A stretch of DNA of 64,000 nucleotides from Elysia chlorotica (lineage: Eukaryota > Mollusca > Gastropoda > Plakobranchidae). Positions 34,150 to 49,100 of the stretch are shown here, piece by piece. The stretch is taken from NCBI GenBank assembly GCA_003991915.1, contig RQTK01000515.1, forward strand, positions 279,723-343,722. The letters run 5' to 3'. Under the pieces are notes generated by a model, which was not told where the DNA came from, did not search any database, and worked only from the letters and a program-made list of their open reading frames with translations. The position numbers and the translations under genes were made by a program. How positions within the stretch are numbered: the first letter of the stretch is position 1; every line of letters starts with the position of its first letter.

Positions 34150-37100
34150 GTAACGATTGCACCAACGTCACCCATTATGATCAAATGGTAACAAAGACAA
34201 CGGAATTGTCAATATATATATATATATTTTTTTTTCTCTTTTAATGACTTTTTACAAAACCTGTTGTGACAAAAACTCAACTAATAAGCATCCTGTCTTT
34301 TGTGGAAGGAGACCTTGTCCATTAAGTGATGGGGTGCTGAGCTACATTTGAGAGGTTTGCAGTTGGTTCGCTGCAATTTGGTTGCTGCGTGGCACAACTT
34401 CCTTACTTCAATTAAGATCATAAAAAACTATTTTCTCTCTTCAGATTGCTTAATCGTGTATCTAGTTTTATAAGAAAAGCAAAACATTTGTGTTCTCGCT
34501 AATTGCTTTATTATATTTTATACTAAACATTTTTTGTTCTCACTTAAGATTGCTATAGTTTTATTAAAACTTGTTTTCTATCTTTTCAGATTATAGCAAT
34601 TTTAGTAATTTAACCTATTTTATCTAGTTATATATATAAAAAAATCAAACTTCAAATTGAAACCTTCTTTCTCTATTCGAATTACCTGAATATCTAGTTT
34701 TATAGAGCACTTATTATCTGTCCACAGATCAGGAAATTCAGATTGTTAAGCGAAATTTTAAACGAAGCTGCCTCAGAAGTTGAAAAAGGGTACTCCTACA
34801 AATTTCTTTATGATAATGTGAGTTGCAAAGGGTTTACTTTAATTTAATCATTAAAAAATTTTTTTAAAGACCTCTGGTGGAAATAGACAAGGGAAAAATG
34901 GTTTTTACTGTTTGCATGCATAAATTTAATGAGAAATTTTCTGTTTATGCAGCTCCTCGAGTATGAAAAAAAAAACAGAATATAAACTTTAAAAAAAAGC
35001 CAACAAAATCTTTGGTTTCCATTTTTTTTTTTTCAGAGATAAATACTTTGAGAGGTGAAACATCTAAATTGTAATCTATTTAAGTTCTTTATAAATTGTG
35101 TTTTGCGCATTTAGATTTAATATTGATTTGTATGCAGCCTGAAGCTTTATTAAAATTACATTTTACCACCTTCATTTGCACCCCTTCAGTTTGAAGACTT
35201 CCCCAAGAAACCACCACCAGCCACAGCCTTATACTTAAAGGACCATCGAGCTGAATTTGAGGACATGACGGGTAAAATTTTAATGCGTGCCGTGACCCAG
35301 AAATGGAAAGATTGTTCTCAGGATAAAAAGGTGCTCGTTTGGTGTTTTTTTTTGTTTTGTTTTTTCGCAACACAGTCATACCACGGCAATCACATAGTTA
35401 GATTCTTGTTTTTTCGTTGGGCACTAGAGCATGACGGGTTTCTTATCTCAGTTATAACAAATTTTGATGCAAACTTATATCAATCTTAAATCAGTATCTA
35501 TCCCATGGTGAAGTCAAAGTTAAAATTGCAGGTTTGTTTTTAATCAACTAAAGAAAAAACAATATTAACACTCTTTAGTTATCTTTAAACCACAAAAAAT
35601 GAGATGTTATTACTGCCCAGTGACAACATGTAAAAAAAAATTGTTATGTGCCCTCTCTATTAAAATGTAAAAAAAAAAAGTATGATGTAACAGTAAAAGA
35701 GATCTAGTTAAGTGGAATCTGTGTTCAGGGCAACGCTGCCAATCCAACCAATTTACAAAAGTAGGCCAGTGTGAGAAATTATACAGATAGTCATGCTAAT
35801 TGGACTTACGGTTGGCAGCTCTGACATTGTCCTCTGTGATTCCTCAATCTAGAATATATCAATTCACTTTGTTTTACCTTCATCTACATTGATGCCAATT
35901 TTCCTTAATTTTACAGTTTTTCACTAAAGATAATTTAATATATGAGCCATTCCTAAAAATTGGTGTCTGAAACCTGACAAAGCAACTGAATTTTAAAATT
36001 AACTAAAATCCGTAAATTTCGGATTTCCTGTATAGTTAATGTATTGAAATTATAGAAAATCAAAGTAAGAAGATAAGTTAATGATAGATTTTTACACTAG
36101 GTGGGCTGCAATGGGGAATGTCCAAAACTAACGGATGTAACTGTTACAAAGTGTTTTCTTTAATAACTTTAACATTTTGAATAACCTTATAATGAGCTTT
36201 GATGCTGTTTGTAGTTAGCCTAAAAGTATTCTAAATCACTCTCACTCATTCTCTTTAAAACTATAAAGAATTATTCATATTTATGGTAATATGACCTGTA
36301 TACTTTGTAAGAGTGACGTCCGTTAGATAACATTGCATACCATTTTGTAAGAATTGCAAAATATATGCCCTTTACCTTTATTTTTGGTACCACAAGTATC
36401 TTTATATGCTTTGAGACAATATAAGCTTTTTTTCCGGGTTAAATATATCTCTATTAAAAAAAATACATGTAGTACAAGAAATACTTTGTAACTGTTACGT
36501 CCGTCAGAAAAATAAAACAACCACCATTAAAAAAAAATTACATGATGGTTGAAGAAACCCAATCGCTTTATATTAGAATAGAAGCTATCATAAAAATGAA
36601 CATTAAAACACGATACTGTTCCAACAGCTTTTGTTTTATACCAGTTTAAGACAATACTGATTGTAACTTTGTAAGAGTGACGTCCGTAAGAAAAATGAAA
36701 GAACCATCATAAAAATATATTACATGATGATTGAAGGAACCCAATCGCTTTCTATTAGAAGCTTTGATAAAAACGAACATTAAAACATGATACTGTTCCA
36801 GCAGCTTTTGTTTTATACCAGTTTAAGGCAATACTGATTGTAACTTTGTAAGAGTGACGTCCGTTAGAAAAATAAAACAACCATTATTAAAAAAAAATAT
36901 TACATGATGATTGAAGAAACCAAATCACTTTCTATTAGAAGCTAGCATAAAAACAAACACTAAAAGATGATACTGTTCCAACAACTTTTTTGTTTTATAC
37001 CAGTTTAAGACAATACTGTTTGTCACTTTGTAAGACAATACTGATTGTAACTTTGTAAGAGTGACGTCCATAAGAAAAATAAAAGAACCATCATAAAAAA

Positions 37101-40100
37101 ATATTAAATGATGATTGAAGGAACCCAATCGCTTTCTATTAGAAGCTAGCATAAAAACAAACATTAAAACATGATACTGTTCCAACAGCTTTTCCTTTAT
37201 ACCAGTATTAAGACAATAATGATTATAACTTTGTAAGAGTGACGTCCGTAAGAAAAAAATAAAAAAAAAACATCATAAAAAAAAAAATTATATGATAATT
37301 TAAGAAACCCACTCGCTTTCTATTAGAAGCTAGCATAAAAAACGAACATTAAAACATCATACTGTTCCCACAGCTTTTGTTTTATACCAGTTATTATGAT
37401 TTAGATCTACAAAAATTAACTTGAAGTTGAGCCATATCGCACATTATTTTACTAAGTATTGATTTACGAGCTCATGACTTTTACGGTAAACATTAAAGCC
37501 CAGCTGGCGAAAATATTTCATTCATAAAGATAACTATCTTTCTTCAGCCACGAGAAATAGATTTACATGGGATCATTTAATAACAGTCTGTGACTTGTGA
37601 ACAGAATGGTAATCTAAAAACATCTTACGGACGTAACTCTTTAGGTCAAGTTACAAAGTCATTTTAAATACGTTTCTATCCCAAACAGCTCTCTCAATGG
37701 GAAATTTGTGACCATGTTTTTATTGTATGCACTCAGATGGTATGATTCAAAACACTTTTTGGAGAAAAAGAATGAACAATACAGAATTAGGGATGCATCT
37801 TACGGACGTAACTTTTTTACAAAGTATTACAGTATTTTGTCTGCATTGAGCGTACACTACTCAATCCATGTTCGGGGGCACACTCAATGGTATTTTTACA
37901 ATTGGCATGGATTGCCGTTCACGTTTTTCGCGAGAATTTGCGGGATTGGCCCCAAACATGTATAGTATAGGGCTTTTACTTCATTGTGTGTTGTTTACAA
38001 AGTGCATGACGTCCGTTATATAAATTTTTATTGTTTGCCTGTGCAAAAACTATACAACCGATCATGAACCATTCACGTTTTTCGCGATAATTTGCGGGAT
38101 TGGCGCCAAACATGTATAGTATAGGGCTTTTACTTCATTGTGTGTTGTTTACAAAGTGCATGACGTCCGTTATATACATTTTTATTGCTTGCCTGTGCAA
38201 AAACTATACAACCGATCGTGATCTATCACGTCTTATTCCTTTCAGAAGATATTTCTTTATATGTTGAACAACAAAAAATCAAGCCATGATTGAATATTTC
38301 TTTCATAGCAAGATAATCAGTACATGACCTCAACTTTGTCAGGAAAAAAATGTGCAAAAAACAACAGATTGCCAGACTGAACTCAACATAACTCAACAAG
38401 TTTGAAATATAAAAAGTTGAAATTATTGGGGTTATCTCTTCAAAGTGTCCTCTTTTCATAGAAAAAAACCACAAACAAAACGAAAGTATGTGTCATTATT
38501 TATAACATTTTAAAATACATGCATGCTGGGGGGCACTTTTTTTGGGAATGGCTCATATACTATGATGTTGAAGAGTGTATATATTCTTTATTCAGTTCTG
38601 CTTACTTTAAAACAGGGATGGGAATTTTCGGAAGTGGGGCTCCTGTTACCTTTCCTCGGAAATGGCTTTGAACAATTCCCATCCCTGCTTTAAAAGTTCA
38701 GGAAAAAAATTAAACCATTTGTTATCACTACACTACATCTTAACTTTTGAACACCAAAAAGATAATATATGCACCCCTTGCTTAATGAAAAAGTTGTTTT
38801 TCATAACAGGAATACTACAAAAATAAATACAGAAAAAGAATGGAAAAATACAAGAAAAAGATAGAGGACTTCAAGTAAGTATTCAATGCTTTTTTTGTGT
38901 GTGTTGTAAACTGCTTCTTTAGTAATACAATAGAGCATACATACTTCGGCACCTGCTGCAGTGGGATGTATTCTACTGCGGAACAATTCAAGAATCCCCC
39001 TTTTTTTTTTTACTACAAAGTAAAGTTCTGCTTGGGTTTAATGGGGCATGAAAATGGAAGAACTTGGATGCAGCGATAGGAGGGAGCAAGCTTTAATTTC
39101 CAAATAACGGCCATTTAACCTGTATGGCATTGTTGGGGACCAGTCCGACATCTGGCACAACAGTCTAGGCCCTTTAATTACATGTGCAAGTATGCAGATG
39201 TTGGTTAAAGTTGTTAACCAGGGATGCCACTTTTCCGGAAATTTCCGGAATTCCGGAAATATAATTTGGTTCCGAATCCTCCGGAAATTTTTCTAACTGA
39301 CTCTTGAAGCCGATGTCCGGAAAACTTTTCCTCCGAAAATTCCGGAAAGCTGGCGACACCTCCGTGTTTTGTTTTGGAAAAGAAATACCTGTTACTATGT
39401 GCCTTACATGTTCAGCCCTCATTGCTTGCACAAAGCCTAGATCGACAGTCACGAGGATCATTAGTTTTTTTTCAACGGGCAGATGAGAATTTATCTCCGA
39501 ACCCAACGAGCGCAAGTAGCAGTTATCCGTGATCACACCTCGCATACTTCGGCGTGTTTTTAATGGAAATTATACGCTGTTAGATTCGAAAACGCGCCCT
39601 TCTCAACGACTCCGCCTCTTAAGGCAAAACAATGTTGTTTCTGGTTATCATTAAACTACGGTTAATTGCGCAACTTTAAAAGGAGTAATTTTCAAGTTTG
39701 CGAGTACGTAAAAGAAAAGCATAGAGCAATGTTCATCGAAATGCGATGTCTCTTCGTTGTCTATTAAATTTGCATAATAGTTTTATTGGTATCGGTACTG
39801 CAGTTGATCTCATCCGGGTTACCGACTTGAACTTCTAGTTTACCCAATCGACATCGTTTATTCTTCCGAATAATACCGATCTGTCCATCTTCATTCAGCC
39901 CTATGCTTGATCTGACTCGGATCTACATGTATTGGCTATTTTAATGACGGAGCCTTGGCCAAACCGTTCTAAGCTTATTGATAATTATGTTAGTGAATTT
40001 AACATGCGCGCTCTCTGATAGAGTAAAAATAAACTTCGTTGAGGTTAAGTACATACATGTATAACACAAAAAAAAACAATAGGTCTAACTGGAATCCGGT

Positions 40101-43100
40101 AAAGAAGAAAATCCGTTGTTGGCCTTGTTTACCGGCAAATATCTGTTAGCGAGACTATTTCCTTTAATAAAATGTAACCATTTATCTACCCAGGTACATT
40201 CTCAGAGCCTCTTTAAATGGACGAAAATCTTGAAAATTTTCAGCTCCAGGGGGGGCGCACCCCCCCTGACCCCCTCCCCCCTCTTTATCCACTACCAAAG
40301 TTCCGGAAATTTCGCCAGGTCTGGGTGGCATCCCTGATAGACTTTAGGTGGACATTGTGAGGGAGCAAGCTTTAATTTCCAAATAACGGCCATTTAACCT
40401 GTATGGCATTGTTGGGGACCAGTCCGACATCTGGCACAACAGTCTAGGCCCTTGGGTAAGTCTAGACAGAGGATGCAAACGTTTCATGTAGTATGATACA
40501 GTGTGTAATAATAGAGTGCTGATCAACACGCATGGAGTCAAAGATCTGGTGATGGGATCTCCAGCCCACAGATAAATGAGGTGGAACTTGAGAGAGAGAG
40601 AGAGAGGGAGAGAGAGGGGGGGGGGGGGGGGTTACGGATGTTACTGTTAGGTCTAGATGGTCTTAGTCCTAGACTGAGTAACAGTTCACAACAACAAAAA
40701 AAAGAAGATTAAGAGAAGAAACAAAAAAAGGGCAAGACATTTGAACTAAAGATAGCCTATTTCAAGACTCATTGGTCATGTTAATTTTTTTTAAGGGGGA
40801 TAATTGTTAAAATTAGATTTTTCAATAGTTTCCTTGACATGTGTATTGTGGGTGTTTGCTTACAACAGGACTTTTCTTCTGGAACCAAAAGTCTTACTGA
40901 AGTCATGTTTTACTGTAATATATGTATTGTATACATAATTATATATTAAGTTTAGATATGTGTTGGAAAAGAAAAGAAAAAAAAATAGCTGGGAGTTAAA
41001 CTTGTGTGCTATTATGTGAGCTTTAGAAGAGAACAAGTAATTTAAGTTTGCCCCATAGTCTTTGACAGAGGCAAGAGTCAGAGTTCTGAGTGTACTAGGC
41101 AAACAGCATAATTACGTTACTGACAAAATTAGCCAGGCCTGCTAATCACCCTCATTTTGCTGCAGCTTCGCTATACAATGTATAAATTCAAATTTCTCTC
41201 AATACAATAAAAGTAAAGCATGTATACCAATAAACTTACTTTGATTAAGATGTACATTGTTCTTATTTTGCTGTAATATACTACTGACATTGATTGGGGT
41301 GTGTTTTGAGTTTCTTAATTTGGTATGATGCTGTACTGGTTTGTGAAAAAGTTCAGTAAAAAAATAACCCAGTTGGCATCACTGTGTTAGACAGTCTTGA
41401 TTATCATTACAAATAATTGGATATTGCTGTTTTCAGAAATTATTTAAGCTGTACAATTTAAAATTAATACCCATCTTTTTCATTTTCTAACTAAATATGC
41501 ACAGCATAATATTACCATTTTTAAAATGGTTCAAAAACTATTGGGATTATGGAGGATCAATAGAAGTTTGTCTTTTATCAGCTTTTAAAGGTTATTTTTT
41601 TTCAAGAACTTCAGGTATAAAAATATTATATAGATTTTTTATTTTTATCCTATCCTTTGTTGTTTTTCTTTGTTACTACACATGTTTTCTTCACTTTTTT
41701 TACCCATTAGGAAGAACCACCCTTCTCTTCTGTTTCGGGATCCGAACAGCGTTTCAATACGAATGTCTGCTCCCGTTTTACCCAACCCACTGGCACTATA
41801 CGTAAAACACATCCAGCCCAAGGTACAGGGCAAGCATCCTGAGGTCAGTTTGGTCTTAGCTTCAAATTGCACAAAGCTTTATTTCTTACACATGATCACT
41901 GGGCTAGCACTGCTTGAGACTCTATTATGATTATTTGGGAGTTATCAGGATGGCATATAATAGAATAAAATATGCCATTTTGACATAAGCACACCTATCT
42001 GTTTGTTTGAACGTTGTACCGATTTGTTTTTAACTTACTGGGAAAAAAAGCATAGTACTACTAACGCATGAAGAAGCCGTTCTTTGATTATCTTAAAAGA
42101 ATAAAAGTGAGATTTTGCGCCCTTCTAGATCAGTGACTAATGCAAAGTTGTTGTGAGTGCCCTTGTTTTTAAAGATTCCCCAACATTTAACAAAAAAAAG
42201 CATAATTATTGCTGTTCCGTCAATTAAAGTTTAAGATTTTGCACCTATTGCATATTTAAATGCACATTATCATACACCTATTTGACGTTTTTGGCCAATA
42301 ATTTTTATGTAGCCTTTTCTATTGTATATTATCTTTGGTTATTTTTGGGTTGGATATGGGGAAGCTGTTTCCTAGCCTAACTTCTCCTGGGTTGAAAGAA
42401 ATGTCGTAAACAGAGTCAGTATGTCAGAGGGGGGTACCTTGGACATAACCGATCACATTATACTGACACAACCCAAAAAATAGGCCAGGAGAAAGGTGAC
42501 TTGAGTACTGTTTATACCATAGAGCACGGGATGAGAGTCCACTCTATTTTTATCTTTCCAGACGGGATTAGATACCACTCTAAGATCCAACTTGCGCGGT
42601 ATATCTAGGCTAGAAAAATAGGAAACATGACAAATAGACCAAACGTAACCCATATCCATTTCTGATCCAAAATCAAGTGTTTACTTTTTTTTGTTTTATG
42701 TATTTTTTTCAAGTTATTTTTTATTCATTGACTCCCAAGTCGAAAAAATCAAAGGCTCTTATCAGCCTTTGTTTTCTGTGAGAACCCAAATCATTCTGAA
42801 GGTCTAGTCCTCCCTCAACCTGCACACATTTAGTATGGTCTGAAAGCTTGGTCTCTCCTCTTTGTAACACAGGCAATGCCTAGTTCTTGGCTTTGCAGTT
42901 AAAAATGGAATGCAAATTTGTGATCATATGGTAACTTGTGTGGTCTGCTCTAACCACTCTGTGATTGATCGATCTTGATTTAGGCCTCGCTGAGCATGCC
43001 CAGATGCTTGGTTGTCATGTATTGTAAACATTCGTATGGTATCTAGCCTACAGGGTGAATGAATGAAAACGCTCTGAAGACAAAGACAATGCAGAATGAT

Positions 43101-46100
43101 AGTGTTTTAACACAGGTCTAAATCTCTAAGTGTGCAGATCTAGTGTAGCATCCTTTTGTCCACCTGTCCATCACTATGTGCCTCGTCTTTTGTTAGTTCA
43201 AAGTTGGGCTGTAGATCTATCTTGCAGCTCGCACATTTTTAGGTATTTTCTATTCATAACATGGTCTATCTTCTAGTTCTATACAAAATATTTCATGCTA
43301 AACCAAATAACATGATGCACTCAATGACATCAGCGATCTAGATATAGATTAGACATGGGTGATTCACCAAACCATCCTTTCTAATAAAGCCACTTATTGT
43401 TGTTGTGACCAAAAAGTTCTTTTCTTTTTTTTTTTTTTTATACGTATTAAAAACTATCTAAATCTTATTTCTCGTTTCTGTAACTTAACTATCATTCTGT
43501 CTTCCTTTATTTTATAGAGGATCTGAAAATGAAGTTATAGATTTGGGATCGCCTGCATTTTTTAATTAAAAAATTTAAAAAGTGGAGGATCTTTTTTAGT
43601 ACTGCGCTGAATAGTAGTGTTTCTTTTAAAACCGGTAACTTTTCTTTTAGAACAGGTATTTGCATATGGCTTAAAATTCTAAATAGTGCAATAAGTAATG
43701 ATACATATTTTATTCTTATACTTTCATTGAATGATGAGTGAGAAAAAAGTTATCGAGTTTCAAAGGGGACATTCCTTGTTTTCACTCTAAAATGGTGGAT
43801 TTTCTTGAAGTAGACCCATTTTTTTTTTGGGGGGGGGGGGTTTGGTTTTTTTTTTTTTTTGTTGGGGGGGGGGGGGGGGTTGCTTTTGTCATAATTTATA
43901 CTTTTCAGAGTGTCTTTATTTTTTGTAGAATGTGATGAAAATTTGGGTGGAAAAAATATTCTATATTCTTGTAGAATTTATGGTCTATTCTGTTCTCCTG
44001 TTCCTTGTCTTATCCTTTGCACAGTGTTTCCTCCTTTGGACTATAATTTGATACAAAGTGAAAGAAAATTTTATTCCCTTTCTAAAAGCATAAAGTTTTA
44101 TTACATAAAGATAAAAAAAAGTGCTATGTTATTAGCATACTCTAGTAAAAAAAAATTGACGACCATTTTAATTTTCTCAAATAGACTAGTACTCAGGAAA
44201 TGGATTTTTCACCAAGTCCTAATAGTGAAGGATTTTAACTGTATACCTCCCGCATAGAGAGCTGTGACTCTAACCCCAGCTCCACCATACCTCCCTATTT
44301 TACCATCACATCTTTTTTCTATTAACTTTCGTTTTTTTTTAAAGCTTTTTTATTTTTTTTATTTTTTTTAAGCTCACTGCAAGTCAGCTGCGCAGCAAAT
44401 GCTGTGCCAAGTACCACAAGCTGTCGGAGCACAAAAAACTCAAGTGGATCCTCAAGGCAAAGGAGCAACTTTTAGAATACAAGGTTCAAGAATAAGCTCA
44501 TTGACGTTGTATTGAATGGAATCAAATAAAAATTTTATTCATTTGGTCTGCACATCATAAAACGAAATGTAGAGTGGATCAGGCACAAGTCAGAAGAGTA
44601 GATTAAAGTATTCAAAACGCCCTTTAAGAGGTTGAAAATTAATACAGAATTAATATTTTGTTTCTAGAACCAAAGATAATTTTTCAATTGAAAACGAAAA
44701 AGGTTAAGAGTAGTTTTCTATGTTGAGAGGACTGTCTAAACTTGTATTTGCGACTTGTGCCTAATTCTCCCTAGTTGCCCTGGTAATGGAATTTCATTTA
44801 GAAAATAAGGCCTTAGGCCTATATGCTTTAAAAAAAAAAAAATTTCAATACCACTCATCATCAGTGATGCCAATTTTTCATAAATTTACGGAATTAAATA
44901 AAAGAAAATCGCCCGTATATACGTGGGCTAGGGGAGCCCACAATGAGCACTAAATTTTTGTATATATATATACATAGTAGGGATTATTATTATAATTATT
45001 ATTATATTAATAGTAGTAGTAGTAGTAAACCTGGATGTTTTTAGGCAATTGCCAGAATTCCGGCAATCATAAAATTGGGGGAGGGGGGAAAGAGAGAGAA
45101 AAGAAAATCTCCTTATGTGCATAGTGCGAGTATCCAGAGTCGATTTTCGACCTCTGCCGACTCAATTTCCGACACGGCAAGTGTCGGCAATCAGCGCCGG
45201 CAATGATGCCGGAACTTCGATTAAAATGCGAATGCTATAATAAACTATAACGACGTGGTTGGTAACAGTCTAGCAGTTTCCTTGTTATGTGAATAGTGAC
45301 AAGCAAGACCAAGATCGTAAGGGATTCATGGAGTTGGATTCACGTTCAACTTGAGTTGGATTATATAGATTCCCCGATTATTCGTAAAATTATGTGAAGA
45401 CCAAGACAAATATTTGATTAGTTTCGTATAATTTTTGAAATTTTCTAATGTGTTTTTTAAATAATACTTTCACATTTTTGGTACCGTTTACATTGGAGTG
45501 TTAGGCAACCCTTACGAGCTCGACACAGGTACGATAATATTAATAGTAAACAATAATAGTGGCGCATTTGATTTGGATTTTCTACTCATCTCGGTAACAA
45601 CATAGTGGTGTAAATCGAAGTCTGTGAAAATTCTGCAGTGAGTTGTTTAGATGTACATTATTAATTTAAATTGGGACAGATCATCGATATTCATATTTAG
45701 AACTCTAGATCTAAATTCTCTATCTACTTTACGTATTAGATCTATAATACGCGCTAGACTATCTGACTAGACTCAAATAGAGAAATAAGAGATAATTTTA
45801 AGACGTGCTAGAGAACCAGAGGGAGGGATGGATGGGGCCAGAGGATTTTATATGCAGGGGATATTGTAATCATGGTGAGTACACAAATTATTATTTTTTT
45901 CTAAAATGTCATCCCTTTGGATCTGAACATAATGAATCTTCTAAGAATATTAATCATGTCTACAGATAGGTCTATAGGGTATAGTAATAATATGCATTGG
46001 TGTAATTTCAGTAAAATGTACATCCAGACAGAGGTTTTGCCGCGTGTGATCCAAAAAATAGCTTCAGCCTCAGTTTGTCCCCCTGACCCCCTTACAGGGC

Positions 46101-49100
46101 TACGTCCTGGGCCTATCTTCTTTTCATAACTTAGAATTTTCAGGCAATCTTGTGGAGGCTCACATCCAGGTCTATAGTAGTAGTAGTATTAGTATTAACA
46201 TTTCTAGTAACATCATGATCATTAAAATTATCCTTATCATTATTTCATTGTTTTTCCTCAGGCCCAATGCGAGATTTACCGCAAGGAAAAGCCTGATGCT
46301 GGGTTGAAACCACCTGTCCTGAATCTGGCTAAGGAAGACAAAAAAATTCTTGACAAACATGAAGGAAAGCCTCTGGCCCCTGCAATGTATGATTTTTCAG
46401 CCTGCATGTCTGTCTCTGTCACTTTTTCTGTATATCATTGTCTCTGTATCTGTCTCTGTCTCTCTGTCTCTCTCTCTGTGTCTCTCTCCCCCTAAACCCC
46501 CTCTCCCCCTCTCTCTCTCTCTGCACACGGCTGTTTGCTTTAAGGCTCAGGGCAGTAATTTAGTTAGGAAGACTGGCTGAGGCTACCTCCATGCTTAGGA
46601 GACGATTCAGTAGCTACGCGCCGCTGGCAGAGGTAGTTTATCACCTGAGGTAATTTGATCTTACAGGTCAATGCAGGGAATACGGCCAGGCACCGCTTGC
46701 GTTGCCTTGTGTGGTAAAAATGTCCGGAAATGTACAAATTCCAAGACAATTGTCATAACTTTCTTATTTTTTAGTATAGCTTAGTTTAGTATCATTCGAA
46801 AGATCTATTTCTGCTGTGCAAGACACACTAAAATTCATGTTCACATCTCTACATATACTTTTGTTATTACTTACTTTTTGTGGTATGTGTTTAAGAAGGA
46901 AAATTGTGGTGTTTTTTTAATTGAGTTTCTAATTAATTTTTTTCTAACGAACTCAGGCGGAGTATTTTAAAAAACTGTTACATTGATTTACCAGTGATTG
47001 GTATTATGTGTGTTAAAAAAGTTCAGTCCGGGTCATTCAGATTTTTTTATATGAATTATTTTTCTTCTGTGCCAGTACCAGTTTGCCAAACTTCTGACTT
47101 TGTTTATACAGTAGACGAGTAGTGCAGAAAATTATTGTGTGCACATTCAACACTTGTTGACATAGACAAACTATTTAGTAAGAACTTGCAAATTCAGTGA
47201 TATTTACATTTTATAAAGTGGCTTTTTTGCTTAGTTTTAAGAGTCCAAAACAGAACAGAAACTAACAAACTAATAAAATACACACTCCAACAGCAATGGC
47301 GCATACGCCCGAAAGTCACCAAAAAAACTTGAAAAGCTTTGCAGAATGTGTGGCAACTGCGTTCTTACTCTGGCAGAGAAAAAGGTCTATACAAACTTTT
47401 TTATGATTTTACAGCAGACATTTTGTTAGTATCTAAATTTATGTTCAAAAGGACACAGGCAATAAAAGACGAAGCCCTTCAATTGCACATCACAATGAAA
47501 TCTGACCTACTCCAAACATCAAAAGAAAAAAAGAAAAAGGAAGTTAGGCAAACATCATTAAAATATCCGGTACCCCTGTTTTTTAGCTGTATGAACATGA
47601 AGATAATAATATTAGGGGGAAGAGAAAGATCGATGGATAGATAAATAGATAGATATATATTTAGAGAGAGAGAATGAGTGGAGAGGGGGGTATGAGAAAG
47701 AGAAAGAACAGACAGAGAATAAACAAGCAAGCGTAGCTAGAGAGAGAGCTTGAGAGATAAATAGAAAGATAGAGAGAGAGAGGCCCGGATAAAGCGGATA
47801 AAGAGATTTGAAAAAGAAAAGCATCAAATATATAAAAAAATGAAATGCATATGAACGAAAAGTTATTTTAACTTATCCTATCCTAATCTCTCCAGCAACA
47901 TCTTCAGATATTTTTGTGGAAGTGTCAAGGTGGACTCCGAGCTGAGTATCGCAGAGCGTTCTAAGAAACTTTCACAGCTCTATCATGGCCTCTCTGAGCA
48001 AGAGCTGTTTAAACTCCACGAGGATTATAAACAGGTACAGCGCTGACAATCATGCTAATTTTCTAAATTTAAGGGTTTTGAGAAAACAAAAAAGAAATTG
48101 GCCAGCTAAAGTAAAGTAAACTTGTGTCGATTTTTTATAGGTTTTTTTTTTTATTCAATAAAAGGCTGCATTGCTTTCCCCAAAAGGGTTCCGTAAAAAA
48201 ATGATTTTTTGTGTGTGTCTTGTTCTGTGTTGGGGTGGGGTGAGATGGAGTGAATTGTTTTATGCCCAATTATTATGCTAAGGGAAGTAATTCTATTTGA
48301 AAAAAGAACTCGCTTTACAAAAATAAATGCAACTCCAACCCTCTTCCAAATATTATTTTCATTTTAAAAATTAAAATTCTCTTTCATTTGATATATGATA
48401 TGCATGCTTACAAGTATAATTATAAACAAAAAGAAAAGAATAGTGACAAATTCAACAAAAAACACACCTTATTCATGAATGTTCTCTGATGAGCTAGAAG
48501 GTCTAGCGAGTTCTAGATCTGTGTATCTACATATATATATATATTTTACTAAAGCCGAAGCTTTCTTCAGATAAAGCTCGAAGACGACTTAACCTATATT
48601 TATGCAAATTTCACAGAAGCTACATCTTACTAAATATTTTGTTTACCTGGTCCTTTTTTATTGGTTCATTTTTTCATAAATTTATTATAATTAAAAATAA
48701 AATAGTTTGCCTTTAGATTTCCGGATCGTCTTTTATAACTAGATCTAGGCTTGGTTGGTCAAAGCGTCATAGACTACCGAGTCAGTTCCATGAACTGCCT
48801 CTACCGCTGGACTTCAGCAATCTATCCAGGTCTAAAATTTTGCCTTAGTTGAGCAATCTTTCTAGGTCTAAAATCTAGGCCTAATGAAAAGGGTTTTATA
48901 GATCTAACATCAAATTCAGCACCTTTATATTATGATTACTCCCACCTTGCATGAAGGGCGAATTAGCTCATGTGGTAGAGCATTGGTCTTCAGATCAGGA
49001 GATTGAGGGTTCAAGTCTCACGATCGGCAGCTTTTTTTTTCCGATTTTAGTCCCCTGTAGCTGGTTGGGTCGGTGTCAGTATAATGTGACCGGCTGAGGC

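Noticed and set aside
35265..35489. Separate short gene starting at ATGACGGGTAAA
   Set aside because: Its first part is HMG box 1 of the UBF-like gene and the remainder is intron read-through past the donor at 35331.
39174..39545. 123-aa minus frame
   Set aside because: It lies inside the AGGGATGCCAC TIR element and has no family signature; the shorter copy at 52976 does not keep it.
48958..49035. Possible tRNA gene (box A and box B present)
   Set aside because: The acceptor ends do not pair and a conserved SINE body follows directly, so it is a SINE head.
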